From the NCBI RefSeq assembly GCF_012767755.2, contig NZ_AP023189.1, positions 1,798,001-1,862,000 of the forward strand: a stretch of 64,000 nt of DNA. Reading direction: 5' to 3'. The notes under the pieces are model-generated. The model ran no database searches. It worked only from the letters and a program-made list of their open reading frames with translations, and was not told the origin of the DNA. Both the position numbers and the translations under genes were made by a program. This DNA comes from Pseudomonas tohonis (GTDB lineage: Bacteria; Pseudomonadota; Gammaproteobacteria; Pseudomonadales; Pseudomonadaceae). Each line of letters begins with the position of its first letter. Position 1 is the first letter of the stretch. Of this stretch, positions 43,640 through 53,202 are shown piece by piece.

Positions 43640-43705
43640 GAATGCGGGATGCCGAAGTCGGGTCCCGCGACTTTAGACCTTGCTGATTATTCAGGAGAGA
43701 TTGTC
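43640..43705 (+). promoter_or_regulatory. ROSE-like RNA thermometer in the ibpA leader
   Basis: The leader folds into a GCGGGA/TCCCGC hairpin (43644-43649 with 43663-43668). A second element pairs the conserved TTGCT box (43680-43684) with the Shine-Dalgarno AGGAG (43693-43697). U(U/C)GCU opposite the SD is the signature of ROSE thermometers, which open on heating; one is known for P. aeruginosa ibpA. Confidence 0.75.
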
Positions 43706-44152
43706 ATGACCAGCGCATTTTCCCTCGCTCCGCTGTTCCGCCATTCCGTAGGCTTCGACCGGTTCAACGACCTGTTCGAATCGGCCCTGCGCAACGAGAG
43801 CGGCAGCACCTACCCGCCTTACAACGTCGAGAAGCACGGTGACGACCAGTACCGCATCGTGGTCGCCGCGGCCGGCTTCCAGGAAGAAGACCTGGAGCTG
43901 CATGTCGAGCGCGGCGTACTGACCGTCAGCGGCGGCAAGCGCGATAACGGCGCCGAAAGCGTGACCTACCTGCACCAGGGCATCGCCCAGCGCGCCTTCA
44001 AGCTGTCGTTCCGCCTGGCCGACCACATCGAGGTGCGTAACGCGGGGCTGCAGAACGGCCTGCTGAACATCGACCTGGTACGCATCGTGCCGGAAGAGGC
44101 CAAGCCCAAGCGCATCCCGATCAACGCCAGCCGTCCGGTGCTGGAAAACTGA
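43706..44152 (+). CDS. ibpA: Small heat-shock protein IbpA (Hsp20)
   Basis: A 148-residue Hsp20 with a central alpha-crystallin domain (about residues 35-125): YNVEKHGDDQYRIVVAAAGF, ELHVERGVLTVSGG and IAQRAFKLSFRLADHI. It holds denatured proteins for DnaK/ClpB. ATG 43706 is preceded by AGGAGA at the right distance and starts the family N-terminus MTSAFSLAPLFR. Control at two levels is visible: a sigma-32 type promoter and a ROSE-like leader. The C-terminal IPI motif (RIPIN) needed for oligomer contacts is present. Confidence 0.96.
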   Translation: MTSAFSLAPLFRHSVGFDRFNDLFESALRNESGSTYPPYNVEKHGDDQYRIVVAAAGFQEEDLELHVERGVLTVSGGKRDNGAESVTYLHQGIAQRAFKLSFRLADHIEVRNAGLQNGLLNIDLVRIVPEEAKPKRIPINASRPVLEN

Positions 44153-44171
44153 TCCGACGCGCAAGCGGCAC

Positions 44172-44201
44172 GAGAAAGGGCGCCCCAGGGCGCCCTTTCT
44201 C
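44172..44201. terminator. Terminator between ibpA and the GGDEF-EAL gene
   Basis: Perfect 13-bp inverted repeat GAGAAAGGGCGCC / GGCGCCCTTTCTC with a 4-base loop; T-rich on the ibpA side and equally usable by the convergent gene. Confidence 0.85.
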
Positions 44202-44218
44202 ATTGGGGCGGCTGGCGC

Positions 44219-47200
44219 TCAGCCCTGTTGGCGGTTCCTGGCCAGCAGCGCGCGGAACTCGTCCAGCGGCACCGGCTTGCTGAACAGGTAGCCCTGGTAC
44301 AGGTGGCAGCCCTGCTGCTCGAGGAAGTCCAGTTGCTCCTGCTGCTCCACCCCCTCTGCCACCATCCCCAGCCCCAGGCTGCGCGCCATGGCGACGATGG
44401 CGCGGATGATCTCGGCGTCGTTGGGGTCGTTGGTGGCGTCGCGGACGAATGACTGGTCGATCTTCAGCACATCCACCGGCAGGCGCTTGAGGTAGGTCAG
44501 CGACGAGTAGCCGGTGCCGAAGTCGTCCATGGCGAAGCTGACGCCGAGCTTCTTCAGGCGGCGCATCTTGCCGATGGTGTCGTCGAGGTTCTGGATGACG
44601 ATGCCTTCGGTGATCTCCAGTTTGAGGATGCTGCGCGGCAGATGCGTATCGGCCAGGCTCTTCTCGATGCGCTCGACGAAGTCGCTCTGGCGGAACTGCC
44701 GTGGGCTGATGTTCACGCACAGACTGAAGTCGTCGGCGCTGGCCAGCCCCTCGGCGAACAATTGCCCGCAGGCGCGGCAGGCTTCGGCCAGCACCCAGCT
44801 GCCCACTTCGACGATCAGGCCGCTTTCCTCCAGCACCTGGATGAACTGCGCCGGCGATTGCGGGCCGAGCGTCGGGTGCTTCCAGCGCAGCAGGGCCTCG
44901 GTGCCGATCACGCGGTTGTCCCGGGCATCCACCTGGGGCTGGAAGTGCAGCTCGAACTCGCCGCGCACCAGCGCCAGGCGCAGGTCGTTCTCCAGCCGCA
45001 GGCGCTCGCTGGCGGCCTCCTGCATGGTCGCGCGGAACAGCTGGATGGCGTTGCGCCCGGAGTCCTTGGCCCGATACAGGGCGATGTCGGCGCGCTTGAG
45101 CAGGTCGGCGGGTGTCTCGCCGTGATCGGGGATCAGCGCCACGCCCATGCTCGGCGTCACCTGCAGGTGGTGGCCGTCCAGCAGCATGGGCTCGGCCAGC
45201 AGCTTGCGCAGCTTGTCGGCGATCTGCCGCACCTGGCGCGTCACTTCCGAGCGCTTGCCCTCCAGGCCGGTGAGCAGCACGACGAATTCGTCACCGCCCA
45301 GGCGCGCCACGGTGTCTTCCAGGCGCACGCTGGCTTCTAGGCGCGCGGTCACCATCTTCAGCACCGAGTCGCCCACCGGGTGGCCGAGGGAATCATTGAT
45401 GTGCTTGAAGTGGTCGAGGTCGAGGAACAGCAGGGCGCCGCGCAGCTTGTGGCGCTTGAGCAGGGCGATCTGCTGGGTCAGGCGGTCCATAAGCAGTGCG
45501 CGGTTGGGCAGGTTGGTCAGCGGGTCGTGGTAGGCCAGGTGCTGGATCTGCGCCTGGGCGTCCTTCAGCGCGCTGATGTCGCGGGCGGTCAGCAGCAGGC
45601 AGGCCTTGCCGTCCAGGTCGATCTGCTCGACCGACACCTCCACCATCTTGCGCGTGCCGTCGCGGTGCTGGCCGGACATCTCCAGGTGGTGCGCGCGGCC
45701 GTCGCGGCGCATGACCTCGACCAGGCGCTGACGCTCCTCGGGGCGGGCCCAGATGTTCAGGTCATGGGCGGTGCGCCCGATGACTTCCTCGGCGCTGTAG
45801 CCGGTGAGGCGGCAGAACCCCTCGTTGACCTCGATGTAGCGGCCGGTGTCGCGCTCGGTGATGGTGATGGCGTCCGGGCTGGAGTGGAACGCCTTGGCGA
45901 ACTTCTCCTGGCTGGCCTTCAGGGCGGCCTCGGCCTTCTGGCGCTCGGTGATGTCGCGGAAGGTGGTGGTGATGCACAACTGGCGATCGACGCGGATGAA
46001 GCGGCTGGACACCACGCAGGTCAGCGTCCGTCCGTCCTGGGTCAGGTACTGGGCCTCGACGTTGTCCAGGCCCTTCTCGCGCATCAGCTCGCGTGACAGG
46101 CGGTCGCGTTGCTGCAGGTCGACCCAGAAGGCGATCTCCGGTGCGCAGCGGCCGACGATCTCGTCCGGCCGCCAGCCGAACACCTCGGTGAAGCTGGGGT
46201 TGATCTCGATGAAGGCGCCATCGCGCACGCGGGTCACGCAGATGGGGTCGGGGCTGGCCTGGAACAGGGTGACGAATTTCTCCTCCGAGGCCGCCAGGCG
46301 CTGCTCGCGGCGCACCCGCTCGGTGATGTCGATGAGGATGCCGGCCATGCGCAGCGGCTCGCCGGTTTCGTCGCGGTAGAGCTTGGCGGTGCTTTCCAGG
46401 TAGTGGATCTCACCGTTGGCGAAGCGCGAGCGGTAGGTGAACTGGTAGTCCTTGGTCACGCCGGTCAGCAGGTCCTGGTAGGCCTGGCGCATGGCCATCT
46501 GGTCTTCCAGCGGCACGAAGCTGAAGAAGTTCTTGAAGTCGCCCTCGTAGGGCTCGGCCGCCAGCCCGTGCAGGGCGGAGGCGCGCGCCGAGCCATACAG
46601 GCAGCTGCTGGGGATGTGCCAGTCCCAGGTGCCCAGGTCGGCGGACTCCAGGGCCAGCGCCAGGCGCTCCTGGCTCTCCTTGAGGGCGCGTTCCTGGGCG
46701 CGCATGCGGGTGATGTCGCGCACCGTCAGCACCAGGCAGGTGCGGCCGTTGAGCTGGATCTGGTCGCCGTAGAGCAGGTTGGTGCTAACGCTGCCGTCAC
46801 GGCCGCGCAGTTGCACTTCGAGGCCGTCCAGGGTGCCGTGGCGGTCGAAGTCATCGAGCATCTCGCGGCGCTGCCCGGCATGCACCCAGATGCCCAGCTC
46901 CAGGGAGCTGCGGCCGATCGTCTCGCTGGTGTCCCAGCCGAACTGGCGCTGGAAGCCGGGGTTGGCCTCGATGAAGCAGCCGGTCTCGCGGTCGGTGATG
47001 ACCACGGCGTCGGGCGTGCTGCGGAAGGCCTTGGAGAATTTTTCCTCACTGGTGCGCAGGGCGGCTTCGGCGCGCTTGCGCTCGGTGGTGTCGAGGAAGG
47101 TGCTGATGAGGAAGGATTCGCCCTCCAGCTCGATGAACTGGCTGGACAGCACGCCGTCGAGCACGCGCTGGTCGCGGGTGCGCAGTTGCACTTCCTGGAC

Positions 47201-47887
47201 GATGGGGTCTTCCGAATCGCTGCGGCTGCGATACAGCAGCTCGCGCTGCTGCGGGTGGACCCAGATGCCCAGGTCCGCCGTGCTGCGGCCGACCACTTCG
47301 GCCGCCGGCCAGCCGAACACGCTCTCGAAGTGCTGGTTGGCCTCGGTGATGATGCCGCCCTCCATGCGCACCAGCAGCACCACGTCGGGGCTCAGGTGGA
47401 ACAGGCTGGAGAAGCGTCGCTGGGAGTTTTCCAGGGCTTCGGCGCGTTCCTGCTGCTCGGTCACGTCGCGGATCACGCCGATGATGCGCTTGCGGCCATC
47501 GGCATCCTGCTGCGGGCTGCCGCTGATCTCCAGCCAGTGCAGGCTGCCGTCGGGCCAGCGGATGCGGTGGCGGAAGGCGCGCTCGGGGTGGGCGCCGGAA
47601 AGGACGCGGGCGAAGAGCTCCATGACCCCGGCGCGGTCCTCCTCGGGAATCAGCTCGATGTAGTCGACCTGGGTACGCAGCGGGCGCTTGGGGTCCAGGC
47701 CGAACAGCGCCTGCGCACCGCGCGACCAGTTGACCCGACCGCTGGCGATGTCCCAGTCCCAGGCGCCCAGGCGTGCGCCATTGAGGGCGGCGAGCAGGCG
47801 TTGCACGTCCTGCCAGCTCTGCTCGAATTCGGCCGGGTCGAGGGCGGGTATATAGGGCAGCGGCGGATGGTCAGTTGGCTTGGACAT
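44219..47887 (-). CDS. Six-PAS diguanylate cyclase/phosphodiesterase
   Basis: A 1222-residue c-di-GMP protein. Six PAS/PAC units start at about 30, 157, 282, 407, 534 and 660 (period about 125 residues). The GGDEF domain (about 786-950) has intact RLGGDEFV near 864 and an RLED sequence five residues before it, matching the inhibitory I-site. The EAL domain (about 970-1218) has TEALLRW near 996, DDFGTGYSS and EGVEQQEQ, so both catalytic sites look intact. No transmembrane segment or signal peptide is seen: a cytosolic sensor of unknown ligands. Start at 47887. Several PAS units are near duplicates (EKFSKAFRSTPDA versus EKFAKAFHSSPDA). Confidence 0.93.
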   Translation of the reverse strand: MSKPTDHPPLPYIPALDPAEFEQSWQDVQRLLAALNGARLGAWDWDIASGRVNWSRGAQALFGLDPKRPLRTQVDYIELIPEEDRAGVMELFARVLSGAHPERAFRHRIRWPDGSLHWLEISGSPQQDADGRKRIIGVIRDVTEQQERAEALENSQRRFSSLFHLSPDVVLLVRMEGGIITEANQHFESVFGWPAAEVVGRSTADLGIWVHPQQRELLYRSRSDSEDPIVQEVQLRTRDQRVLDGVLSSQFIELEGESFLISTFLDTTERKRAEAALRTSEEKFSKAFRSTPDAVVITDRETGCFIEANPGFQRQFGWDTSETIGRSSLELGIWVHAGQRREMLDDFDRHGTLDGLEVQLRGRDGSVSTNLLYGDQIQLNGRTCLVLTVRDITRMRAQERALKESQERLALALESADLGTWDWHIPSSCLYGSARASALHGLAAEPYEGDFKNFFSFVPLEDQMAMRQAYQDLLTGVTKDYQFTYRSRFANGEIHYLESTAKLYRDETGEPLRMAGILIDITERVRREQRLAASEEKFVTLFQASPDPICVTRVRDGAFIEINPSFTEVFGWRPDEIVGRCAPEIAFWVDLQQRDRLSRELMREKGLDNVEAQYLTQDGRTLTCVVSSRFIRVDRQLCITTTFRDITERQKAEAALKASQEKFAKAFHSSPDAITITERDTGRYIEVNEGFCRLTGYSAEEVIGRTAHDLNIWARPEERQRLVEVMRRDGRAHHLEMSGQHRDGTRKMVEVSVEQIDLDGKACLLLTARDISALKDAQAQIQHLAYHDPLTNLPNRALLMDRLTQQIALLKRHKLRGALLFLDLDHFKHINDSLGHPVGDSVLKMVTARLEASVRLEDTVARLGGDEFVVLLTGLEGKRSEVTRQVRQIADKLRKLLAEPMLLDGHHLQVTPSMGVALIPDHGETPADLLKRADIALYRAKDSGRNAIQLFRATMQEAASERLRLENDLRLALVRGEFELHFQPQVDARDNRVIGTEALLRWKHPTLGPQSPAQFIQVLEESGLIVEVGSWVLAEACRACGQLFAEGLASADDFSLCVNISPRQFRQSDFVERIEKSLADTHLPRSILKLEITEGIVIQNLDDTIGKMRRLKKLGVSFAMDDFGTGYSSLTYLKRLPVDVLKIDQSFVRDATNDPNDAEIIRAIVAMARSLGLGMVAEGVEQQEQLDFLEQQGCHLYQGYLFSKPVPLDEFRALLARNRQQG

Positions 47888-48013
47888 GGTGGCCCCTTCC
47901 GGTCCGGTGACTGCAATCTGGCGGGAGGACAGGTGGGAGTGGGCGGGGTGGACAGGGCATGCGCGGGCCTTTTCTTATCGTTATGCGGCTCACGTTAGCC
48001 CCAGCCTCGGGGA

Positions 48014-48895
48014 CTACGCAAGGTGATCGCGCTGGGCGTCGAGCAGCGCCATGAAGGCCTTGGCCGCGTTCGACAGGGTGCGGTCCGTGTGCAGGATATA
48101 GCCGAGCTTGCGGCTCAGCTGGATGTCCTGCAGCGGCAGGCGGACCACCTGTTCGTCGAGCATGGTGCGCGGTAGCACGCTCCAGGCCAGGCCGATGGAA
48201 ACCATCATCTTGATGGTCTCCATGTAGTTGGTGCTCATGCCGATGTTGGGCGTCAGCCCCTCGGCCTCGAACAGGCGCCGCACGATGTGATGGGTGAAGG
48301 TGTTGCCACCGGGGAACACCGCCGGGTGCTTGGCCACGTCGGCGAGGAAGATGGTCTTGTCGCGGGCCAGCGGGTGCTCCGGGGCGGCGACGAAGTCCAG
48401 GGCGTCGTCCCAGACCGGCACCGCCTGCACCGGCAGCGCGGTTTCCGGGGCCAGGGTGATCACCGCCAGCTCGGCGCGGCCATGCAGGATTTCCTCGTAG
48501 GCGACCTCGGAGTCGAGGAACTGGATGTCCAGCGCCACCTGCGGGTAGGCACGGGTGAAGGCGCGCAGCAGCGGCGGCAGGCGATGCAGGCCGATGTGGT
48601 GGCTGGTGGCCAGGGTCAGGCGGCCGCTGATGTCGCCGGACAGGTTGGAGAGGGCGCGACGGGTGTCGTCCAGCACATTGAGGATCTGGTAGGCCCGTGG
48701 CAGCAGGGCGCGGCCGGCCTCGGTCAGCCCCACTTCGCGGCCGAGGCGGTCGAACAGGCGCACGTTCAGCTGCTGCTCCAGGGAGGCGATGCGCTTGCTC
48801 ACCGCCGGCTGGGTCAGGTGCAGGCGCTCGCCGGCTTCGGAGAAGCTGCCGGTTTCGGCGATGGCGATGAAGGCATTGAGGCTGGCGAGATCCAT
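48014..48895 (-). CDS. LysR-family regulator beside leuC
   Basis: A 293-residue LTTR. Helix-turn-helix is SFSEAGERLHLTQPAVSKRI at about residues 16-35, followed by FDRLGREVGLTEAG and the effector domain (from about 90). ATG at 48895 (MDLASLNAFIAIAETG) is the family start; 34 extra upstream codons are unlikely. The gene is divergent from leuC across 223 bp containing two inverted repeats, one with a T-N11-A core, so it probably controls leucine genes and itself. Effector unknown. Confidence 0.9.
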   Translation of the reverse strand: MDLASLNAFIAIAETGSFSEAGERLHLTQPAVSKRIASLEQQLNVRLFDRLGREVGLTEAGRALLPRAYQILNVLDDTRRALSNLSGDISGRLTLATSHHIGLHRLPPLLRAFTRAYPQVALDIQFLDSEVAYEEILHGRAELAVITLAPETALPVQAVPVWDDALDFVAAPEHPLARDKTIFLADVAKHPAVFPGGNTFTHHIVRRLFEAEGLTPNIGMSTNYMETIKMMVSIGLAWSVLPRTMLDEQVVRLPLQDIQLSRKLGYILHTDRTLSNAAKAFMALLDAQRDHLA

Positions 48896-48977
48896 GGCGC
48901 TGGGGCTCCGGGCCGCGTGGGCGGCGGGTGTGCGGGAGAGGGCAGTCGCATGGGTGGCGGTCGACTGCGGGGCTATC

Positions 48978-49028
48978 GATTCCTTGTAGGAATCCATTGG
49001 ATAAAAAATATGAATTTGAGTTATTCAT
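48978..49028. promoter_or_regulatory. LysR-type operator candidates between lysR and leuC
   Basis: Two inverted repeats: GATTCC-TTGTA-GGAATC (48978-48994) and ATGAAT-N7-ATTCAT (49010-49028). The second contains T-N11-A (T 49011 to A 49023), the LTTR core. They lie 32 bp apart start to start, as in RBS/ABS pairs. Confidence 0.65.
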
Positions 49029-49118
49029 GTCAAATCCCTAGGATCATCCCCACAAGCCAAGGGGCCTTTTTGTCCAATGAGAGCCCCGGCATGGAAACAA
49101 GCTGATGAGGAACGCCCG

Positions 49119-50543
49119 ATGGCCGGCAAGACGCTCTACGACAAGCTCTGGGAAATGCACGAGGTGAAGCGCCGCGACGATGGTTCGTCGCTGATCTACA
49201 TCGACCGCCACATCCTTCATGAAGTGACCTCGCCCCAGGCGTTCGAAGGCCTGCGTCTGGCCGACCGCAAGCCGTGGCGCATCGACGCCAACATCGCCAC
49301 CCCGGACCACAACGTGCCGACCACCCGCGCCGAGCGCCAGGGCGGCCTCGAGGCCATCGCCGACGAGGTGTCGCGCATCCAGGTGCAGACCCTCGATGAG
49401 AACTGCGACGACTTCGGCATCCTCGAGTTCAAGATGAATGATGTTCGCCAGGGCATCGTCCACGTGGTCGGCCCGGAGCAGGGTGCCACCCTGCCGGGCA
49501 TGACCGTGGTCTGCGGCGACTCGCACACCTCCACCCACGGTGCCTTCGGTGCGCTGGCCCACGGCATCGGCACCTCCGAGGTGGAGCATGTGCTCGCCAC
49601 CCAGTGCCTGATCGCCAAGAAGATGAAGAACATGCAGGTGCGCGTGGAGGGCACGCTGCCCTTCGGCGTCACCGCCAAGGACATCGTGCTCGCGGTGATC
49701 GGCAGGATCGGCACCGCCGGCGGCAACGGCCACGCCCTGGAGTTCGCCGGCAGCGCCATTCGCGAGCTGTCCATGGAAGGCCGCATGACCATCTGCAACA
49801 TGTCCATCGAGGCCGGTGCCCGCGTGGGCATGGTGGCGGTGGACGAGAAGACCATCGCCTATGTCGAGGGCCGCCCCTTCGCACCCAAGGGGGCGGACTG
49901 GGAGAAGGCCGTGGCGGTCTGGCGCGGCCTGGTTTCCGACGCCGACGCCCACTTCGATACCGTGATCGAGATGCGTGCCGAGGACATCATTCCCCAGGTC
50001 AGCTGGGGCACCTCGCCGGAGATGGTGCTGCCGGTCGACCAGCGCGTGCCGGACCCGGCCGTCGAGGCCGACCCGGTCAAGCGTGACTCCATCACCCGCG
50101 CCCTCAAGTACATGGGCCTGGCCGCCAACCAGGCGATCACCGATATCCAGCTGGACCGCGTGTTCATCGGCTCCTGCACCAACTCGCGCATCGAAGACCT
50201 GCGCGCCGCTGCGGAAGTGGCCAAGGGTCGCAAGGTCGCCGCGACCGTCAAGCAGGCGATGGTGGTGCCGGGCTCGGGCCTGGTGAAGCAGCAGGCCGAG
50301 CGCGAGGGGCTGGACAAGATCTTCATCGAGGCAGGTTTCGAATGGCGTGAGCCGGGCTGCTCCATGTGCCTGGCGATGAACCCGGACCGCCTGGAAAGCG
50401 GCGAGCATTGCGCCTCCACCTCCAACCGCAACTTCGAAGGCCGCCAGGGTGCCGGTGGGCGTACCCACCTGGTCAGCCCGGCCATGGCCGCCGCAGCCGC
50501 CGTCAACGGCCGCTTCGTCGATGTTCGCGAGATGCTCAAGTAA
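49119..50543 (+). CDS. leuC: 3-isopropylmalate dehydratase large subunit
   Basis: A 474-residue aconitase-family protein that, with LeuD, isomerises 2- to 3-isopropylmalate in leucine synthesis. Iron-sulfur ligands are in [10 protein letters not shown] near 349 and [11 protein letters not shown] near 410 (two Cys). DHNVPTT and [20 protein letters not shown] are conserved. ATG 49119 ([12 protein letters not shown]) is the family start with GAGGAA upstream. leuD follows 10 bp later. LysR-regulated promoter likely. Confidence 0.97.
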   Translation: MAGKTLYDKLWEMHEVKRRDDGSSLIYIDRHILHEVTSPQAFEGLRLADRKPWRIDANIATPDHNVPTTRAERQGGLEAIADEVSRIQVQTLDENCDDFGILEFKMNDVRQGIVHVVGPEQGATLPGMTVVCGDSHTSTHGAFGALAHGIGTSEVEHVLATQCLIAKKMKNMQVRVEGTLPFGVTAKDIVLAVIGRIGTAGGNGHALEFAGSAIRELSMEGRMTICNMSIEAGARVGMVAVDEKTIAYVEGRPFAPKGADWEKAVAVWRGLVSDADAHFDTVIEMRAEDIIPQVSWGTSPEMVLPVDQRVPDPAVEADPVKRDSITRALKYMGLAANQAITDIQLDRVFIGSCTNSRIEDLRAAAEVAKGRKVAATVKQAMVVPGSGLVKQQAEREGLDKIFIEAGFEWREPGCSMCLAMNPDRLESGEHCASTSNRNFEGRQGAGGRTHLVSPAMAAAAAVNGRFVDVREMLK

Positions 50544-50553
50544 GGAGAGCGAG

Positions 50554-51198
50554 ATGAAAGCCTTCACCCAACACACCGGTCTCGTCGCTCCGCTCGATCG
50601 TGCCAACGTCGACACCGACCAGATCATCCCCAAGCAGTTCCTCAAGTCGATCAAGCGCACCGGCTTCGGCCCGAACCTGTTCGACGAGTGGCGCTACCTG
50701 GACGTCGGCCAGCCGAACCAGGACAACTCCAAGCGCCCGGTGAACCCGGACTTCGTCCTCAACTTCCCCCGCTTCCAGGGCGCCAGCGTGCTGCTGGCCC
50801 GTGAGAACTTCGGCTGCGGCTCCTCCCGCGAGCATGCGCCGTGGGCCCTCGAGGAATACGGCTTCCGCGCCATCATCGCGCCGAGCTACGCCGACATCTT
50901 CTTCAACAACAGCTTCAAGAACGGCCTGCTGCCGATCATCCTGAAGGACGAGGAAGTGGACGAGCTGTTCAAGCAATGCGAAGCGCAGGAGGGCTACCGG
51001 CTCACCGTCGACCTCGCCGCGCAGACGGTGACCCGTCCGGACGGCAAGACCTATTCCTTCGACGTGGACGCCTTCCGCAAGCACTGCCTGCTCAACGGCC
51101 TGGACGACATCGGCCTGACCCTGCAGGACGCGGACGCCATCCGCGCCTTCGAGGGTGGCCATCGCCAGGCGCAGCCCTGGCTGTTCCGCGACGCCTGA
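50554..51198 (+). CDS. leuD: 3-isopropylmalate dehydratase small subunit
   Basis: A 214-residue LeuD, the swivel domain partner of Leu[14 protein letters not shown] near residue 20 and [20 protein letters not shown] near 75 are the signature. ATG 50554 with GGAGAG upstream; a longer reading frame overlaps leuC and is not used. Length is normal. A methyltransferase gene separates it from leuB. Confidence 0.97.
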   Translation: MKAFTQHTGLVAPLDRANVDTDQIIPKQFLKSIKRTGFGPNLFDEWRYLDVGQPNQDNSKRPVNPDFVLNFPRFQGASVLLARENFGCGSSREHAPWALEEYGFRAIIAPSYADIFFNNSFKNGLLPIILKDEEVDELFKQCEAQEGYRLTVDLAAQTVTRPDGKTYSFDVDAFRKHCLLNGLDDIGLTLQDADAIRAFEGGHRQAQPWLFRDA

Positions 51199-51212
51199 GG
51201 CGAGGACGCGAG

Positions 51213-51977
51213 ATGAGCGACAAGGCCCATGTGCAGGTGGTGCAGCGCCAGTTCGGCGAGCAGGCCAGCGCCTACCTGAGCAGCGCCGTGCATGCCCAGG
51301 GCGCGGAGTTCGCGCAGTTGCAGGCAGCGGTTGCGGGCCGGGGCGATGCGCGGGTGCTCGACCTCGGTTGCGGCGCGGGCCATGTCAGTTTCCATGTCGC
51401 GCCGCTGGTCGGCGAAGTGGTGGCCTACGACCTGTCGCAGCAGATGCTGGATGTGGTCGCCGCGGCTGCCTCCGAGCGTGGCCTGGGTAACGTGCGCACC
51501 GAGCGTGGGGCGGCCGAGCGCCTGCCTTTCGCCGACGCCAGCTTCGATTTCGTCTTCAGCCGTTACTCCGCGCATCACTGGAGCGACCTGGGCCTGGCCC
51601 TGCGCGAGGTGCGCCGGGTGCTGAAACCGGGTGGTTGCGTTGCCGTCATCGACGTGGCGTCGCCGGGCAGCCCGCTGCTCGACACCCACCTGCAGGCGGT
51701 GGAAGTGCTGCGCGACACCAGCCATGTGCGCGATTATTCCGTCGCCGAGTGGTTGCGTCAGGTCAGCGAGGCGGGACTGTTCGTCGAGCGCCATGCGCGT
51801 CAGCGCCTGCGCCTGGAGTTCGGCTCCTGGATCACGCGGATGCGTACGCCCGATGTGTTCCGCGATGCCATCCTGGCCCTGCAGAAGGCGGTGGGCGAGG
51901 AAGTTCGCGCGTATTTCGAGATCACCGAGGACGGCTCCTTCAGTACCGACGTGCTGGTGCTGTGGGCCACTCAATAA
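51213..51977 (+). CDS. SAM-dependent methyltransferase inside the leu operon
   Basis: A 254-residue class I methyltransferase (Methyltransf_11, UbiE/BioC-like). SAM motif RVLDLGCGAGHVSFHVAP is near residues 47-64, then AERLPFADASFDFVFSRYSA and LREVRRVLKPGGC. ATG 51213 follows leuD by 14 bp, with GAGGACGCGAG upstream. It sits between leuD and leuB with conserved position in Pseudomonas; its substrate and any role in leucine synthesis are unknown. Small-molecule methylation is likely. Confidence 0.88.
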   Translation: MSDKAHVQVVQRQFGEQASAYLSSAVHAQGAEFAQLQAAVAGRGDARVLDLGCGAGHVSFHVAPLVGEVVAYDLSQQMLDVVAAAASERGLGNVRTERGAAERLPFADASFDFVFSRYSAHHWSDLGLALREVRRVLKPGGCVAVIDVASPGSPLLDTHLQAVEVLRDTSHVRDYSVAEWLRQVSEAGLFVERHARQRLRLEFGSWITRMRTPDVFRDAILALQKAVGEEVRAYFEITEDGSFSTDVLVLWATQ

Positions 51978-52062
51978 CCGAGCGCCAGGCTGCAGGCTCC
52001 AAGCGACACGTACTTGGGGCCTGCGGCTTGGGGCGTGAAGCTTTTTTCCGAAGGAAAGACTC

Positions 52063-53145
52063 ATGAGCAAACAGATTCTGGTTCTCCCTGGCGACGGCAT
52101 CGGCCCGGAAATCATGGCCGAGGCGGTCAAGGTGCTGGAGCTGGCCAATGACAAGTTCCAGCTCGGCTTCGAGCTGACCCACGACGTGATCGGCGGCGCC
52201 GCCATCGACAAGCATGGCGTGCCGCTGGCCGACGAGACCCTGGAACGCGCGCGCCAGGCCGACGCCGTGCTGCTGGGCGCCGTGGGTGGGCCGAAATGGG
52301 ACAAGATCGAGCGCGACATCCGCCCGGAGCGCGGCCTGCTGAAGATCCGCTCGCAACTGGGGCTGTTCGCCAACCTGCGCCCGGCCATCCTCTATCCGCA
52401 ACTGGCGGACGCTTCCAGCCTCAAGCCGGAGGTGGTCTCGGGCCTGGACATCCTCATCGTCCGCGAGCTGACCGGCGGCATCTACTTCGGCCAGCCACGC
52501 GAGCAGCGCGTGCTGGAGAACGGCGAGCGCCAGGCCTACGACACCCTGCCGTATGCCGAGAGCGAAATCCGCCGCATCGCCCGAGTCGGCTTCGACATGG
52601 CCCGCGTGCGTGGCAAGAAGCTGTGCTCGGTGGACAAGGCCAACGTGCTCGCCTCCAGCCAGCTGTGGCGCGAAGTGGTGGAGGAGGTAGCCAAGGACTA
52701 CCCGGACGTCGAGCTGTCGCACATGTACGTCGACAACGCGGCCATGCAGCTGGTGCGTGCACCCAAGCAGTTCGACGTCATGGTCACCGACAACATGTTC
52801 GGCGACATCCTGTCGGATGAGGCTTCCATGCTCACCGGCTCCATCGGCATGCTGCCTTCCGCCTCCCTGGATGCGAACAACAAGGGCATGTACGAGCCGT
52901 GCCACGGTTCTGCGCCGGACATCGCCGGCCAGGGCATCGCCAACCCGCTGGCGACCATCCTCTCGGTCTCGATGATGCTGCGCTACAGCTTCAACCAGGG
53001 CACCGCCGCGGATGCCATCGAGAAGGCCGTGAGCAACGTCCTCGACCAGGGGCTGCGCACCGGCGACATCTTCTCCGCCGGTACCACCAAGGTCGGTACC
53101 CAAGCCATGGGCGATGCAGTGGTCGAGGCCCTGCGTAATCTGTAA
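52063..53145 (+). CDS. leuB: 3-isopropylmalate dehydrogenase
   Basis: A 360-residue beta-decarboxylating dehydrogenase using NAD to oxidise 3-isopropylmalate. [11 protein letters not shown] begins at residue 7, substrate arginines are in [20 protein letters not shown], and the metal-binding aspartates lie in [17 protein letters not shown] near 245. [15 protein letters not shown] and the NAD-binding end are complete. ATG with GAAGGAAAG upstream. Terminator follows. Confidence 0.97.
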   Translation: MSKQILVLPGDGIGPEIMAEAVKVLELANDKFQLGFELTHDVIGGAAIDKHGVPLADETLERARQADAVLLGAVGGPKWDKIERDIRPERGLLKIRSQLGLFANLRPAILYPQLADASSLKPEVVSGLDILIVRELTGGIYFGQPREQRVLENGERQAYDTLPYAESEIRRIARVGFDMARVRGKKLCSVDKANVLASSQLWREVVEEVAKDYPDVELSHMYVDNAAMQLVRAPKQFDVMVTDNMFGDILSDEASMLTGSIGMLPSASLDANNKGMYEPCHGSAPDIAGQGIANPLATILSVSMMLRYSFNQGTAADAIEKAVSNVLDQGLRTGDIFSAGTTKVGTQAMGDAVVEALRNL

Positions 53146-53151
53146 TCTGTC

Positions 53152-53182
53152 GGGCCCGCTGCATGGCAGCGGCCCACTTTTT
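53152..53182 (+). terminator. Terminator of the leu operon
   Basis: GGGCCCGCTGC-ATG-GCAGCGGCCC (one bulged base) followed by ACTTTTT, 6 bp after leuB. Confidence 0.7.
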
Positions 53183-53202
53183 CCCTGAAAGGTGTAGTTG
53201 TC

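Noticed and set aside
46109..47998. 629-codon plus-strand frame opposite the PAS-GGDEF-EAL gene
   Set aside because: Regular repeats in it simply mirror the PAS repeats of the true gene.
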